Shown: positions 34,394 to 42,667 of the stretch, piece by piece | Layout: every line of letters begins with the position of its first letter | Position numbering within the stretch: the stretch's first letter is position 1 | Source: Vibrio penaeicida | GTDB taxonomy: Bacteria; Pseudomonadota; Gammaproteobacteria; Enterobacterales; Vibrionaceae | Reading direction: 5' to 3' | DNA: 64,000 bases | NCBI RefSeq assembly: GCF_019977755.1 | Contig: NZ_AP025145.1 | Span: 682,001 to 746,000 of the forward strand | Made by a program: the position numbers and the translations under genes | Notes under the pieces: model-generated | The model's database searches: none | Seen by the model: the letters and a program-made list of their open reading frames with translations, nothing else | Told to the model about the DNA's origin: nothing

Positions 34394-35710
34394 ATGATTC
34401 GTAAATCAGTAATGAAAATCGCTACACTTTCTCTGGCTGTTATGTGTGCCAGTCAGGCTTCAGCGACAGTCACGGTGCTTGGATGGCCAGGTGGCCCAGA
34501 GGAAACGGCATTAAGAAAAGCCATTGAAATGTATAACGCGCAGAGTAGCGTGAGTGAAAATGACAAAGTTGAAGCGTTATTCTTCAACCGCGAAGGGTTC
34601 TGGGATAAGTTGCAATCCGATCTTGCTGCTGGAACTACAGAGTTTGATATCAATCTTACTGCGACCTATTCACTCGGGCGCTACTCACCTTATATGGAAC
34701 CGATTACGCTAACCACAAACGAAGCGTATGACGATAAAGTGCTTACCACCATGCAATACGAAGGCAAGCAATATGGTGTTCCTACCGACTTGTCGCTTCA
34801 TTTCATGTACTACCGCTCCGACTTAATTGACACATTGCTTTCGAATGAAAGTTGGAAGAAAAAATACCGTGCGCTTGCTAAAGAAGAGTTTGGTAAAGAA
34901 ATGGACCCAGTTGCGCCGCAAGATTGGACTTGGGATGACTATAAAGTGACAGCTCAATTTTTTGCCAAAAGACAGAATTCAAAGAGCCCTGTTCGCTACG
35001 GCACGGTTTTACAAATGAAAAACCTATTGTTCAACATGATGGTTTGGCATTCGGCAGCCAAAGCGTATGGCGGCAATTGGTTAGATGCAGACGGAAAAGT
35101 GGTGGTGAATTCTGCGGGTTACCGCAATGCGCTTGAGCGATACCGAGATCTTTACGATGCAGGCACTTCTCCAAAAGATTCACTCTCTTATGAATATGCA
35201 GAAGCCAACGCTGCCTTTGGTGCCGGCCAAGCGGCGACAATGCTCCAGTGGAATGCTGCGGCAGGCGACCTAACCGACGCCAGTAAAAACCCAGCCATCG
35301 CTGGAAAAGTAGGCATTGCGCCACCACCGAAAGGTCCAAATGGGCGATTCACTCATGTTCATGGCCTTGGTTTTGGTTTGAACAAAGCATCCACTAACAA
35401 ACCTGGTGCACTTAAGTTCTTGAATTGGCTTGCGACAGCTGAAGCTGCCAAAGCCTATGCATTGGCAGGCGGTAACCCTGCGCTGAAAGAAAACGTTGTC
35501 GACGATATCGTTGCGCAAAGACCGGATCTGAAAACATTGGGTGAATACGCGGGCAGTTACGGCTTCGTAATGAATGGCGGTACATCTGGCAATGCGCTTA
35601 CGGTCTATGAAGTGCAAGCAAGGGAGTTTACTGGGTATTGGGCTGATCAACAGAGCTTGGATCAAGCCTTAGAGAATACCGAAAAAGCCATGAAAGAGCT
35701 GCTGAAGTAG
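34394..35710 (+). CDS. ABC transporter sugar-binding protein (SBP_bac_1)
   Basis: About 438 residues. ATG 34394 is 7 nt after CGGAG and preferred over ATG 34388. The signal peptide ends at 'CASQASA'. The mature protein has the extracellular binding-protein pattern: 'GWPGGPEETALRKAIEMYN', 'FWDKLQSDLAAGTTEFDINLT', 'YGVPTDLSLHFMYYRSDL', 'APQDWTWDDYKVTAQFF', 'GQAATMLQWNAAAGD'. It captures a carbohydrate in the periplasm for the two permeases that follow; the nearby nanE suggests an N-acetylated amino sugar, inferred only. Confidence 0.9.
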   Translation: MIRKSVMKIATLSLAVMCASQASATVTVLGWPGGPEETALRKAIEMYNAQSSVSENDKVEALFFNREGFWDKLQSDLAAGTTEFDINLTATYSLGRYSPYMEPITLTTNEAYDDKVLTTMQYEGKQYGVPTDLSLHFMYYRSDLIDTLLSNESWKKKYRALAKEEFGKEMDPVAPQDWTWDDYKVTAQFFAKRQNSKSPVRYGTVLQMKNLLFNMMVWHSAAKAYGGNWLDADGKVVVNSAGYRNALERYRDLYDAGTSPKDSLSYEYAEANAAFGAGQAATMLQWNAAAGDLTDASKNPAIAGKVGIAPPPKGPNGRFTHVHGLGFGLNKASTNKPGALKFLNWLATAEAAKAYALAGGNPALKENVVDDIVAQRPDLKTLGEYAGSYGFVMNGGTSGNALTVYEVQAREFTGYWADQQSLDQALENTEKAMKELLK

Positions 35711-35756
35711 CGAATAATCGGAGGTAGGTCATGTTGTACTGCCTCCCAGAATAAGA

Positions 35757-36644
35757 GTGGATAGTATGCTTCAAGCCCCTAATCACGATAAACAAAGCCG
35801 ACTGTTTACGTTGCCTTTGGTGTTGTTCCTGATTTTATTTCTGGGATTTCCTTTGGTTGCCGACCTTGTATACAGCGTGTCGAGAGTCACATTTGAAAAC
35901 CTTCGTTCCCCCGAATTACAAGGTTTTAAGAATTTTGTTGATGTTGTTAACGACCCGCTGTTTTGGAAGGCAACCCATTTTTCATTCAAATTTGGTTTTG
36001 TCACCGCACTGATTGAATGCAGTTTGGGATTGTTTCTTGCGGTGTATTTAGCCCCATTGCTGAAAAAGCACCCCTGGTTGATGGCAATACTCATGATGCC
36101 AATGATGGCAGCGCCCGCGTTGGTCGGATTGATGTATCGCCTAGTGTTACATGAGTTTGTTGGTCCTGTTCCGTTTTACTTGTGGGAATGGTTTGGTGAT
36201 AGCCCCGCATTCTTAGATGCAAACAATGCCATCTACACATTAATGACGATCGAGATCCTGCAATGGACGCCTTTTGCCGTTCTTTTGTTTCATGTTGCCT
36301 ACCAAGCCATACCTGAAGACGTTCGCAAGGCAGCCACATTAGATGGTGCCCATGGTCTGAAATTGTTTTGGAACATCGAATTGCCCTTTATGAAACTTGC
36401 GTTATTTACCGCACTGTTTGTTCGGTTTATTGATGGATTTCGAGTGTTCGACAACGTTTATGTGTTAACGGGAAGTGGCGCAGGGGGCTCGACCACCAGC
36501 CTTTCTATATACGTTTATCTCGCGTTCTTTAAGCAAGGCAATATTGGTAAAGCGGTGGCGGCTTCCATGTTGCTATTGTTTGTGACTTTTGCGGTGCTCT
36601 TTGCACTCAATTACTTCTCTTCGAAGAAAAAAGGAGCGCAGTAA
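35757..36644 (+). CDS. ABC sugar transporter permease (MalF/UgpA type)
   Basis: 295 residues from GTG 35757; ATG 35766 is an alternative. Six transmembrane segments and the EAA loop near 'AIPEDVRKAATLDGAHGLKLFWNIELPFMK' that docks on the ATPase. The last base of its TAA is the first base of the next gene's ATG (TAATG), so the two are coupled. Confidence 0.88.
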   Translation: MDSMLQAPNHDKQSRLFTLPLVLFLILFLGFPLVADLVYSVSRVTFENLRSPELQGFKNFVDVVNDPLFWKATHFSFKFGFVTALIECSLGLFLAVYLAPLLKKHPWLMAILMMPMMAAPALVGLMYRLVLHEFVGPVPFYLWEWFGDSPAFLDANNAIYTLMTIEILQWTPFAVLLFHVAYQAIPEDVRKAATLDGAHGLKLFWNIELPFMKLALFTALFVRFIDGFRVFDNVYVLTGSGAGGSTTSLSIYVYLAFFKQGNIGKAVAASMLLLFVTFAVLFALNYFSSKKKGAQ

Positions 36645-37459
36645 TGATAGGTCGTTGGATTATATTTATTGTCGCAGCGCTGTTGATGAACTTCCCCGTG
36701 CTTGTCACTTTGCTGACGTCGTTTAAATCAAACGCGGAAATCGCAAGCAATGCCAGCTTGTGGGTGGAAAGTTGGACAATGGAAAACTACGTTCAAGTCT
36801 TTGCCATCTCTGATCGATTCGATGTTATTGCGTACTTAATGAATAGCGTTGTGGTTGCAACAATAGGGGCGGTGTTGCCGTTGCTGTTTTGTTTTCCAGC
36901 CGCTTACGTCATGGTGCGAAAGGGTTATGGCACACGCATTCTTATGCCGGCTGTCATTAACCTGAGAGCGGTGCCCCTTATTATTTTCGCGATTCCTCTT
37001 TATATGATGTATCAACCTTTGCACTTACTCGATAGCAAATTGGGATTGGGTTTGATACTGGCGATTGTGAACTTGCCGTTAGCGCTCATGATGTCGATAA
37101 ACGCCATTCACGACATTCCAGCCGAACTCGATAAAGCCTCTTTAGTGGATGGTGCAAGCCCATTTACCTTCTTGAAGAGTGTCGCCATTCCTATGTCCAA
37201 ACCTGTGCTAGCGACCACGTTGATTTTCGGTTTCATTACGGCATGGAACGAATTCTTATTTGGATTAATGCTGACAACCAAGGATGCCGTGCCATTAACG
37301 GTGGGGGCTTCGTTCTTCTTTGCTGCTGGGGGCGGTGGCGTCCAATGGGGAGTAGCCGCAGCCGTGATGGTGATTGGCACGTTACCTCCGACTTTATTGG
37401 GGCTTTTGATTTATAGGCAAATTGGTCAGTCCGTTATGGGCGGTGCAGTGAAAGGATAA
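36644..37459 (+). CDS. ABC sugar transporter permease (MalG/UgpE type)
   Basis: 271 residues, six transmembrane segments, EAA loop 'DIPAELDKASLVDGASPFTFLKSVAIPMSKP'. It pairs with the preceding permease to form the channel. Start ATG 36644 behind AAGGAG, overlapping the previous stop by one base. Confidence 0.9.
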   Translation: MIGRWIIFIVAALLMNFPVLVTLLTSFKSNAEIASNASLWVESWTMENYVQVFAISDRFDVIAYLMNSVVVATIGAVLPLLFCFPAAYVMVRKGYGTRILMPAVINLRAVPLIIFAIPLYMMYQPLHLLDSKLGLGLILAIVNLPLALMMSINAIHDIPAELDKASLVDGASPFTFLKSVAIPMSKPVLATTLIFGFITAWNEFLFGLMLTTKDAVPLTVGASFFFAAGGGGVQWGVAAAVMVIGTLPPTLLGLLIYRQIGQSVMGGAVKG

Positions 37460-37463
37460 CAGT

Positions 37464-38198
37464 ATGAAAAAGGATCATAGTGAAGCAGTACCTGTAATAA
37501 ATGCGCTGTGTGGTGGATTGGTTGTATCTTGTCAGCCAGTTGAAGATAGCCCAATGGATCGCGATGACATCGTACTTGCTTACGCAAAAACGGCGATCTT
37601 AAGTGGTGCGAATGGGTTACGGATTGAAGGGGTGAATCGTCTTGCATTCGTACGCCCTCATGTTGAGGTGCCAATCATCGGGATCGTTAAGCGCGATTTT
37701 GAACAGTACCCAGTACGAATTACAGCCATTGAGGACGATGTGCTCGGCTTAATTAACGCAGGTGCAGACATTATTGCGATAGATGCGACGATGCGGAAGC
37801 GACCGGTCCCGTTTACCGAACTTGTCACGCTTGTTCAATCGCAAGGGAAGTGCGTAATGGCGGATTGTTCAACGTTTGAAGAAGGCGTAATGGCCTCGGA
37901 ATTAGGATGCGACTTAATCGGTTCCACGTTGTCTGGATACACCACAGATAGTGTTCCAAATGACCCCGACATTTCCCTTGTGGAGCGGTGGGTTGAGCAG
38001 GGATTCAGAGTGATGGCTGAAGGGCGCTACAACTCGCCGAAAGCCGTCGAAAGTGCACTAAAAGCAGGCGCATGGAGTTGCACTGTTGGTACCGCAATTA
38101 CCCGACCAGAGTTGGTGACGGAATGGTTTGTTGAGCATGCTCGATCAGGGTATGAACAGAGGAAAAACAACCAGCAAGCCAATTCGCTTAAGGGTTAA
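37464..38198 (+). CDS. nanE: Putative N-acetylmannosamine-6-phosphate 2-epimerase
   Basis: 244-residue TIM-barrel of the NanE family, which interconverts ManNAc-6-P and GlcNAc-6-P. Blocks: 'LCGGLVVSCQPVEDSPM', 'SGANGLRIEGVNRL', 'VPIIGIVKRDFEQYPVRITA', 'GADIIAIDATMRKRP', 'CVMADCSTFEEG', 'GSTLSGYT' and 'VMAEGRYNSPKAVESALKAGAWSCTVGTAITRPE'. The catalytic Lys (IVKRD) and Glu (MAEGRY) are kept. It starts 4 nt after the permease stop, inside the ABC operon. No nanA or nanK is nearby, so the operon may bring in ManNAc or a derivative rather than free sialic acid. Confidence 0.9.
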   Translation: MKKDHSEAVPVINALCGGLVVSCQPVEDSPMDRDDIVLAYAKTAILSGANGLRIEGVNRLAFVRPHVEVPIIGIVKRDFEQYPVRITAIEDDVLGLINAGADIIAIDATMRKRPVPFTELVTLVQSQGKCVMADCSTFEEGVMASELGCDLIGSTLSGYTTDSVPNDPDISLVERWVEQGFRVMAEGRYNSPKAVESALKAGAWSCTVGTAITRPELVTEWFVEHARSGYEQRKNNQQANSLKG

Positions 38199-38312
38199 GC
38201 AGCGAAATTGTTTAAGCAACGAAATTCTTTAAGCAACCAAAAGTTAATTAGCCCAATAATTCGGTAGCCAATAGAACGAGCAGCCAATAAAAAGTAGTAA
38301 AAGGAAAACACG

Positions 38313-39416
38313 ATGTCATCACTTCGATTGCAGCAAATAAGAAAAACGTACCCCAATGCAGAGCAAGAAACGCTTAAAGGGATCAATATCGCCATAGAAT
38401 CGGGAGAGTTTCTTATTCTGGTCGGTCCTTCTGGCTGCGGAAAGTCTACCCTGATGAATACGATTGCTGGGTTAGAATCCATTAGCTCCGGCGAAATTTT
38501 TATTGATGAGCAAGAAGTGAGTGCCGTTGAGCCGAAAGATCGCGACATTGCTATGGTCTTCCAATCGTACGCGCTGTATCCAAACATGACCGTGTTCGAC
38601 AATATTGCTTTCGGGCTGAAAATCCGGAAATGGGAAAAAAGCCGAATAGAAGCTGAAGTTCGTCGTGTTGCCGACATGCTGCAAATTGACCATTTATTGG
38701 ATCGCAAACCTGCGCATTTGTCCGGAGGCCAGCGTCAGCGGGTGGCGATGGGGCGAGCACTTGCACGTAAACCCAAGCTCTACCTGTTCGACGAACCTTT
38801 ATCAAATCTCGACGCCAAACTTCGTGTGGATATGCGTACGCAAATTAAGCGCTTACACCAGCAGCTGCAAACCACCATTGTCTATGTAACACATGACCAA
38901 ATTGAAGCCATGACGCTGGCAGATCGCATTGCGGTGATGAAAGACGGCGAAGTGCAGCAGCTTGGTACACCAAAGGAAATCTATAAGCAGCCTAACAATC
39001 TGTTTGTAGCCGGATTTATGGGGTCGCCCTCGATGAATTTTATTGAGGTAACAGTAGAACTTGATTCGTCTGATAACCCCTTATGTCAGCTTAACGGAGC
39101 GCAAGGCAGCAATAATCATATCCAGCTACCTGTTGGGCTTCGAAAGTATGATGGTGAAACACTTATCATGGGTGTGCGACCAGAGGACATCCAAGTGGTC
39201 GAACCTAGTGTTGTTAATGCGTTGTCACTAAGCGCAGAAGTGTTAGAACCAACCGGACCTGATGTGCTGGTTACGTCAAAGATAAATGAGATGGAAATTA
39301 TTGCGCGCTGCCCTGCGGAAGCTGACCTAAAAATGGGCGAAACATTTTCAGCGGTATTGGATATCAGCAAAGCGGTATTCTTCGACAAAGCGACTGAATT
39401 GAGAATCGAAACCTAG
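38313..39416 (+). CDS. ABC sugar transporter ATPase (UgpC/MalK type)
   Basis: 367 residues. Walker A 'GPSGCGKST', Q-loop 'VFQSYALYPNMT', signature 'LSGGQRQRVAMGRAL', Walker B 'LYLFDEPLSNLD', H-loop 'VTHDQIEAMTLA'. The C-terminal ~130 residues form the OB-type regulatory domain of the MalK/UgpC group. It powers the importer. Start ATG behind AAAGGA. The 114-bp gap to nanE contains three copies of a TTTAAGCAACGAAATT-like direct repeat (38199-38245) of unknown meaning. Confidence 0.93.
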   Translation: MSSLRLQQIRKTYPNAEQETLKGINIAIESGEFLILVGPSGCGKSTLMNTIAGLESISSGEIFIDEQEVSAVEPKDRDIAMVFQSYALYPNMTVFDNIAFGLKIRKWEKSRIEAEVRRVADMLQIDHLLDRKPAHLSGGQRQRVAMGRALARKPKLYLFDEPLSNLDAKLRVDMRTQIKRLHQQLQTTIVYVTHDQIEAMTLADRIAVMKDGEVQQLGTPKEIYKQPNNLFVAGFMGSPSMNFIEVTVELDSSDNPLCQLNGAQGSNNHIQLPVGLRKYDGETLIMGVRPEDIQVVEPSVVNALSLSAEVLEPTGPDVLVTSKINEMEIIARCPAEADLKMGETFSAVLDISKAVFFDKATELRIET

Positions 39417-39551
39417 TGAGTATGCGTGTCTCTAGAGCCAAAATAGTTCAAGAGACACGGGCATGTTTAAGTGGAACCTGCATATGCTTTTTACGAAACT
39501 CTCCTATACGCATAGTGCTTACAAGTAAAGTAAATAGTCCGAATAGAAGCC

Positions 39552-40397
39552 TTAGTACGTATCAAAAAGCCCCGACTGATAATCTCGGATGGTTTGCTCG
39601 ATTTCTTCCATCGAATTCATAACAAAAGGCCCGTAGTGAACAATGGGCTCATCAATAGGCTGCCCAGCAAAAATTAACGTTCCTGTTTGCCCTTGCGAAC
39701 GAATTTCCACGGTTTCTCCTGCAGACAATAATGCCATGTCACCTTGTTTAACAATACGATCGCCAACGGTAACGTCTCCTTTGTAGGCATAAACCATCAT
39801 GTTAAATTCAGCAGGCGTAGCCAACGTGACTGAAGCGTGCTGTGGGGCGCGCCAATCGGCTACAGTTGCTGGTACACCGGTCTTACTGAGTGGACCTTGT
39901 AAAGCTTCGCCATCTACGACCAAATCGCCAGCAAGTAACCGAATCAGGCTACCATTCTCCGCGTCAAACTCTGTCACCATTTCGGGTTGGAAGTCGAAAT
40001 ACTGAGCGGGTTTCATTTTGTCTTTCGATGGTTGGTTTATCCAAATTTGGAAACCATGCAAATTGCCGTCTTCCATAATGGGCATTTCGCTGTGTATCAC
40101 ACCTCTGCCAGCGGCCATCCACTGTGCTCCACCGCTTTTTAACTCACCGACGTTTCCCATGTGATCTCTATGCTGGAAATGACCTTCCATCATATACGTG
40201 AGTGTTTCAATGCCTCTATGCGGATGCGGTGGGAAGCCGCCAACGTAGTCTTTTTTGTCGTCGGACTTTAATTCATCAACCATCAAAAACGGCGAGAACG
40301 CCTGATTGTTGAACCCAGCTACACGGCGAATTTTTACTCCATCTCCATCGGATGTTGCCTTTGAAGAAATGATCTGACGAATTTCTCTGGTGGACAT
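39552..40397 (-). CDS. Pirin-family protein
   Basis: 281 residues, bicupin. The N-terminal metal site appears as 'FPPHPHRGIETLTYMMEGHFQHRDHMGN' and 'GGAQWMAAGRGVIHSEMP' (His/His/His/Glu). The C-terminal cupin is 'GMVYAYKGDVTVGD'-like with 'LIFAGQPIDEPIVHYGPFVMNS', a pirin hallmark. E. coli YhhW of this family degrades quercetin, but cellular roles vary. Start ATG 40397 behind AGGTGA. Confidence 0.92.
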   Translation of the reverse strand: MSTREIRQIISSKATSDGDGVKIRRVAGFNNQAFSPFLMVDELKSDDKKDYVGGFPPHPHRGIETLTYMMEGHFQHRDHMGNVGELKSGGAQWMAAGRGVIHSEMPIMEDGNLHGFQIWINQPSKDKMKPAQYFDFQPEMVTEFDAENGSLIRLLAGDLVVDGEALQGPLSKTGVPATVADWRAPQHASVTLATPAEFNMMVYAYKGDVTVGDRIVKQGDMALLSAGETVEIRSQGQTGTLIFAGQPIDEPIVHYGPFVMNSMEEIEQTIRDYQSGLFDTY

Positions 40398-40584
40398 ATT
40401 TCACCTCATATGAACTGCGATTAATGCTGTCAGTATAAGGTGCCAACATCATCAAGATGATAGGAAGACTTTGAGAGAGTTGTTCGAAAAATTTGAATGA
40501 CAAGAGACGGCTTGTCATTCAAAAATCGCAGTGCTTACTTTCTTTGGTCTGTTTTTTTACTTCCTATTACCAGCTTCTTGCACC

Positions 40585-41490
40585 TTATTTTCTATTTATC
40601 CGCCACACAGAGAAAACCACTAAACCCATGCCTATCGCATGATAAATCGTAAAGGCCTCATCGAGCAGCGTGATGGCAAACAGAGCAGTAATGGAAGGAC
40701 CGATGTTGCTGGTTACGCTCAAGATTGAAGGGGTTAAGCGAGCCATGGCTGCCGCCATAAAATAGGAAGGCACAGCGGTGCAGAACACTCCTATGGCAAT
40801 ACCAAGAATAATCAGTTCTGAGCTGAGTTCGGACAGTGCCACATCTTGATAAAAGTGCTGGCCCATAATCGCGACACCAGCGCTTGCCATACCGACACTG
40901 TTGAACAGTTGGCTACCCATATTGCTGATGAGCTTTTTGCTTAGAATCAAGTAGATTGCAAAAATCAGTGCTGAACCCGCCGCCATCAAACTGCCCAACC
41001 ACACTTTGTCGCCCATATGCTGCATGTCGTGAGTTACGATAAATGCAACACCGACGTAACCCAAAAAAATCGCGGTGAGTGTTTGCGGCTTGGGTTTCTC
41101 CTTCATGAATATCCAGCTGATCGCGACAACAAATGATGGGAATAGGAAAATCACCAATCGCTCCAGTTGCGCTGAAATATATTCCAGAGCAAGAATGTCG
41201 AGCAGGGCAGCGAAGTAGTAGCCAAGCACACCGATCAGCGCAGCTTGCCAACCAAATTTTTTAAGAGATTGTCGAGACGATGGGTTGCGACACAGCCAGA
41301 AAAGAATAACCAGATACAAAGGAAGCGAACTCACTGCTCTCAGGCTCATAATAGACGTGGCGTCGCCACCAAAATCATAAGCGAGCTTGATTAAGACTGG
41401 CTTAATCGAAAACATAGCGGTGCCCGCCAAAGCAAACATAATGCCTTGTCGATATTGTATGGATGGTTCTGATATTGCTGTGGTGCTCAT
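40585..41490 (-). CDS. EamA/DMT-family transporter
   Basis: 301 residues with ten transmembrane helices in two EamA repeats ('GIMFALAGTAMFSIKPVLIKLAYD' starts the first, 'GSLMAAGSALIFAIYLILSKKLI' the second). Family members export metabolites or amino acids; the substrate is unknown. Start behind AGGGA. Its leader contains a 9-bp inverted repeat (41534-41542 / 41570-41578). Confidence 0.88.
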   Translation of the reverse strand: MSTTAISEPSIQYRQGIMFALAGTAMFSIKPVLIKLAYDFGGDATSIMSLRAVSSLPLYLVILFWLCRNPSSRQSLKKFGWQAALIGVLGYYFAALLDILALEYISAQLERLVIFLFPSFVVAISWIFMKEKPKPQTLTAIFLGYVGVAFIVTHDMQHMGDKVWLGSLMAAGSALIFAIYLILSKKLISNMGSQLFNSVGMASAGVAIMGQHFYQDVALSELSSELIILGIAIGVFCTAVPSYFMAAAMARLTPSILSVTSNIGPSITALFAITLLDEAFTIYHAIGMGLVVFSVWRINRK

Positions 41491-41897
41491 TTCTCATTCC
41501 CTAGTTAAAGCGTTCCCTAGTGTAAGAACGGTGGGCTGTGAGAAATGGCGCTTGATTCCGGCTGCTTCACTCACAGCCAGACATAGAAAACTCTACCGAC
41601 TGATTGGCATTAGTGAAAGGAGCCAGAGTGATAGAGTGCAAGGGTTCATGGGTAATAGACCTTAATGGTAGTCACTTTTTAACCTACCGAAGCCCATCCA
41701 TGATGGCAAGTGTTTTATGCAAGGTAATTAACTTGTTGCACAGTAAAGATCAAACAAAGACCACTGACGTCGCCTTTTTTTCTCGTTACTATAAATCCGC
41801 AATTAAGTTATTGAGCTGATTGCGTAATACCCATATGGGTAGTACCCAAGCATTTTAAGATCAATTGGGTAGATAAATAAAACATAGGTAATTACCG
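41491..41897. other. 407-bp gene-free region with hairpin and repeats
   Basis: It separates divergent EamA and bluB genes. Contents: a 9-bp inverted repeat GGCTGTGAG / CTCACAGCC (41534-41578), and close to bluB a 14-bp palindrome TACCCATATGGGTA (41828-41841) followed by TACCCAA...TTGGGTA (41843-41871), which belongs to the Vibrio-type repeat family. I found no cobalamin-riboswitch box. Confidence 0.5.
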
Positions 41898-42542
41898 ATG
41901 AATATAACTAAAGAAGAGCGGGAAGCCGTTTACAAGACCATTTTTTGCCGCCGGGACGTTCGCAGTGATTTTAAACCAGATGTCATTCCTGAAGAGGTGC
42001 TTATGCGTGTGCTTACTGCCGCGCATCATGCTCCTAGTGTCGGCTTTTCACAGCCATGGGACTTTGTATTGGTTACCAATCCGGAAATTAAATCGGCGAT
42101 AAAACGCGATTTTGAAGAAGCGAACGCATTCTCAGCAGAGCAATTTTCTAAAGATAAGCAGTCGCAGTATAAATCGTTCAAGTTAGAAGGAATCATGGAA
42201 GCGCCAATGGGGATATGCGTAACGTGTGATAGAGAACGAAACGGACCAACTGTGATTGGTAGAACGGTTAAACCAGAAATGGATCTGTATAGCACAGTAT
42301 GTGCCGTTCAGAACCTTTGGTTGGCTGCAAGAGCGGAAAATCTAGGGGTTGGATGGGTGAGTATCCTTAATGATGACGCGTTAAGAGAAACACTCTGCAT
42401 TCCTGAAAGAAAAGCCATAGTCGCGTATTTGTGTATCGGTTATGTCGATCAGTTTAAAAGTAAACCAGAGTTAGAAACCGCAGGTTGGCTGCCTAGAAGT
42501 AGCTTGGATTCTGTTATTCATCGCGATTATTTCAAACGCTAG
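41898..42542 (+). CDS. bluB: 5,6-dimethylbenzimidazole synthase (BluB)
   Basis: 214-residue nitroreductase-fold enzyme that cuts FMNH2 with O2 to make the lower ligand of vitamin B12. Signatures: 'YKTIFCRRDVRSDF', 'AAHHAPSVGFSQPWDFVLV', 'FKLEGIMEAPMGICVTCD', 'TVKPEMDLYSTVCAVQNLWLAARAENLGVGWVSIL' and 'IGYVDQFKSKPELETAGWLPR'. The Asp and Ser that BluB needs lie in the RDVRSDF and SVGFS blocks. No other cob gene is near. Confidence 0.9.
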   Translation: MNITKEEREAVYKTIFCRRDVRSDFKPDVIPEEVLMRVLTAAHHAPSVGFSQPWDFVLVTNPEIKSAIKRDFEEANAFSAEQFSKDKQSQYKSFKLEGIMEAPMGICVTCDRERNGPTVIGRTVKPEMDLYSTVCAVQNLWLAARAENLGVGWVSILNDDALRETLCIPERKAIVAYLCIGYVDQFKSKPELETAGWLPRSSLDSVIHRDYFKR

Positions 42543-42578
42543 TTTTAGATAAGGAAGTATTTGAGCTTTTAGTGTAAT

Positions 42579-42602
42579 AAAACACGGGAGTTCCCGTGTT
42601 TT
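42579..42602. terminator. Intrinsic terminator after bluB, palindromic
   Basis: An 11-bp stem AAAACACGGGA / TCCCGTGTTTT with a 2-nt loop, flanked by A/T runs; usable on both strands. Confidence 0.88.
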
Positions 42603-42667
42603 ATTTCGACCATGTTTTATTTCGATATAGCACTCTAGCTGTATTAACGACGTCATGGCACGCTTTA

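Noticed and set aside
41491..41897. Cobalamin riboswitch before bluB
   Set aside because: No B12-box sequence was found; the visible hairpin lies nearer the EamA gene and the rest is a Vibrio-type repeat.
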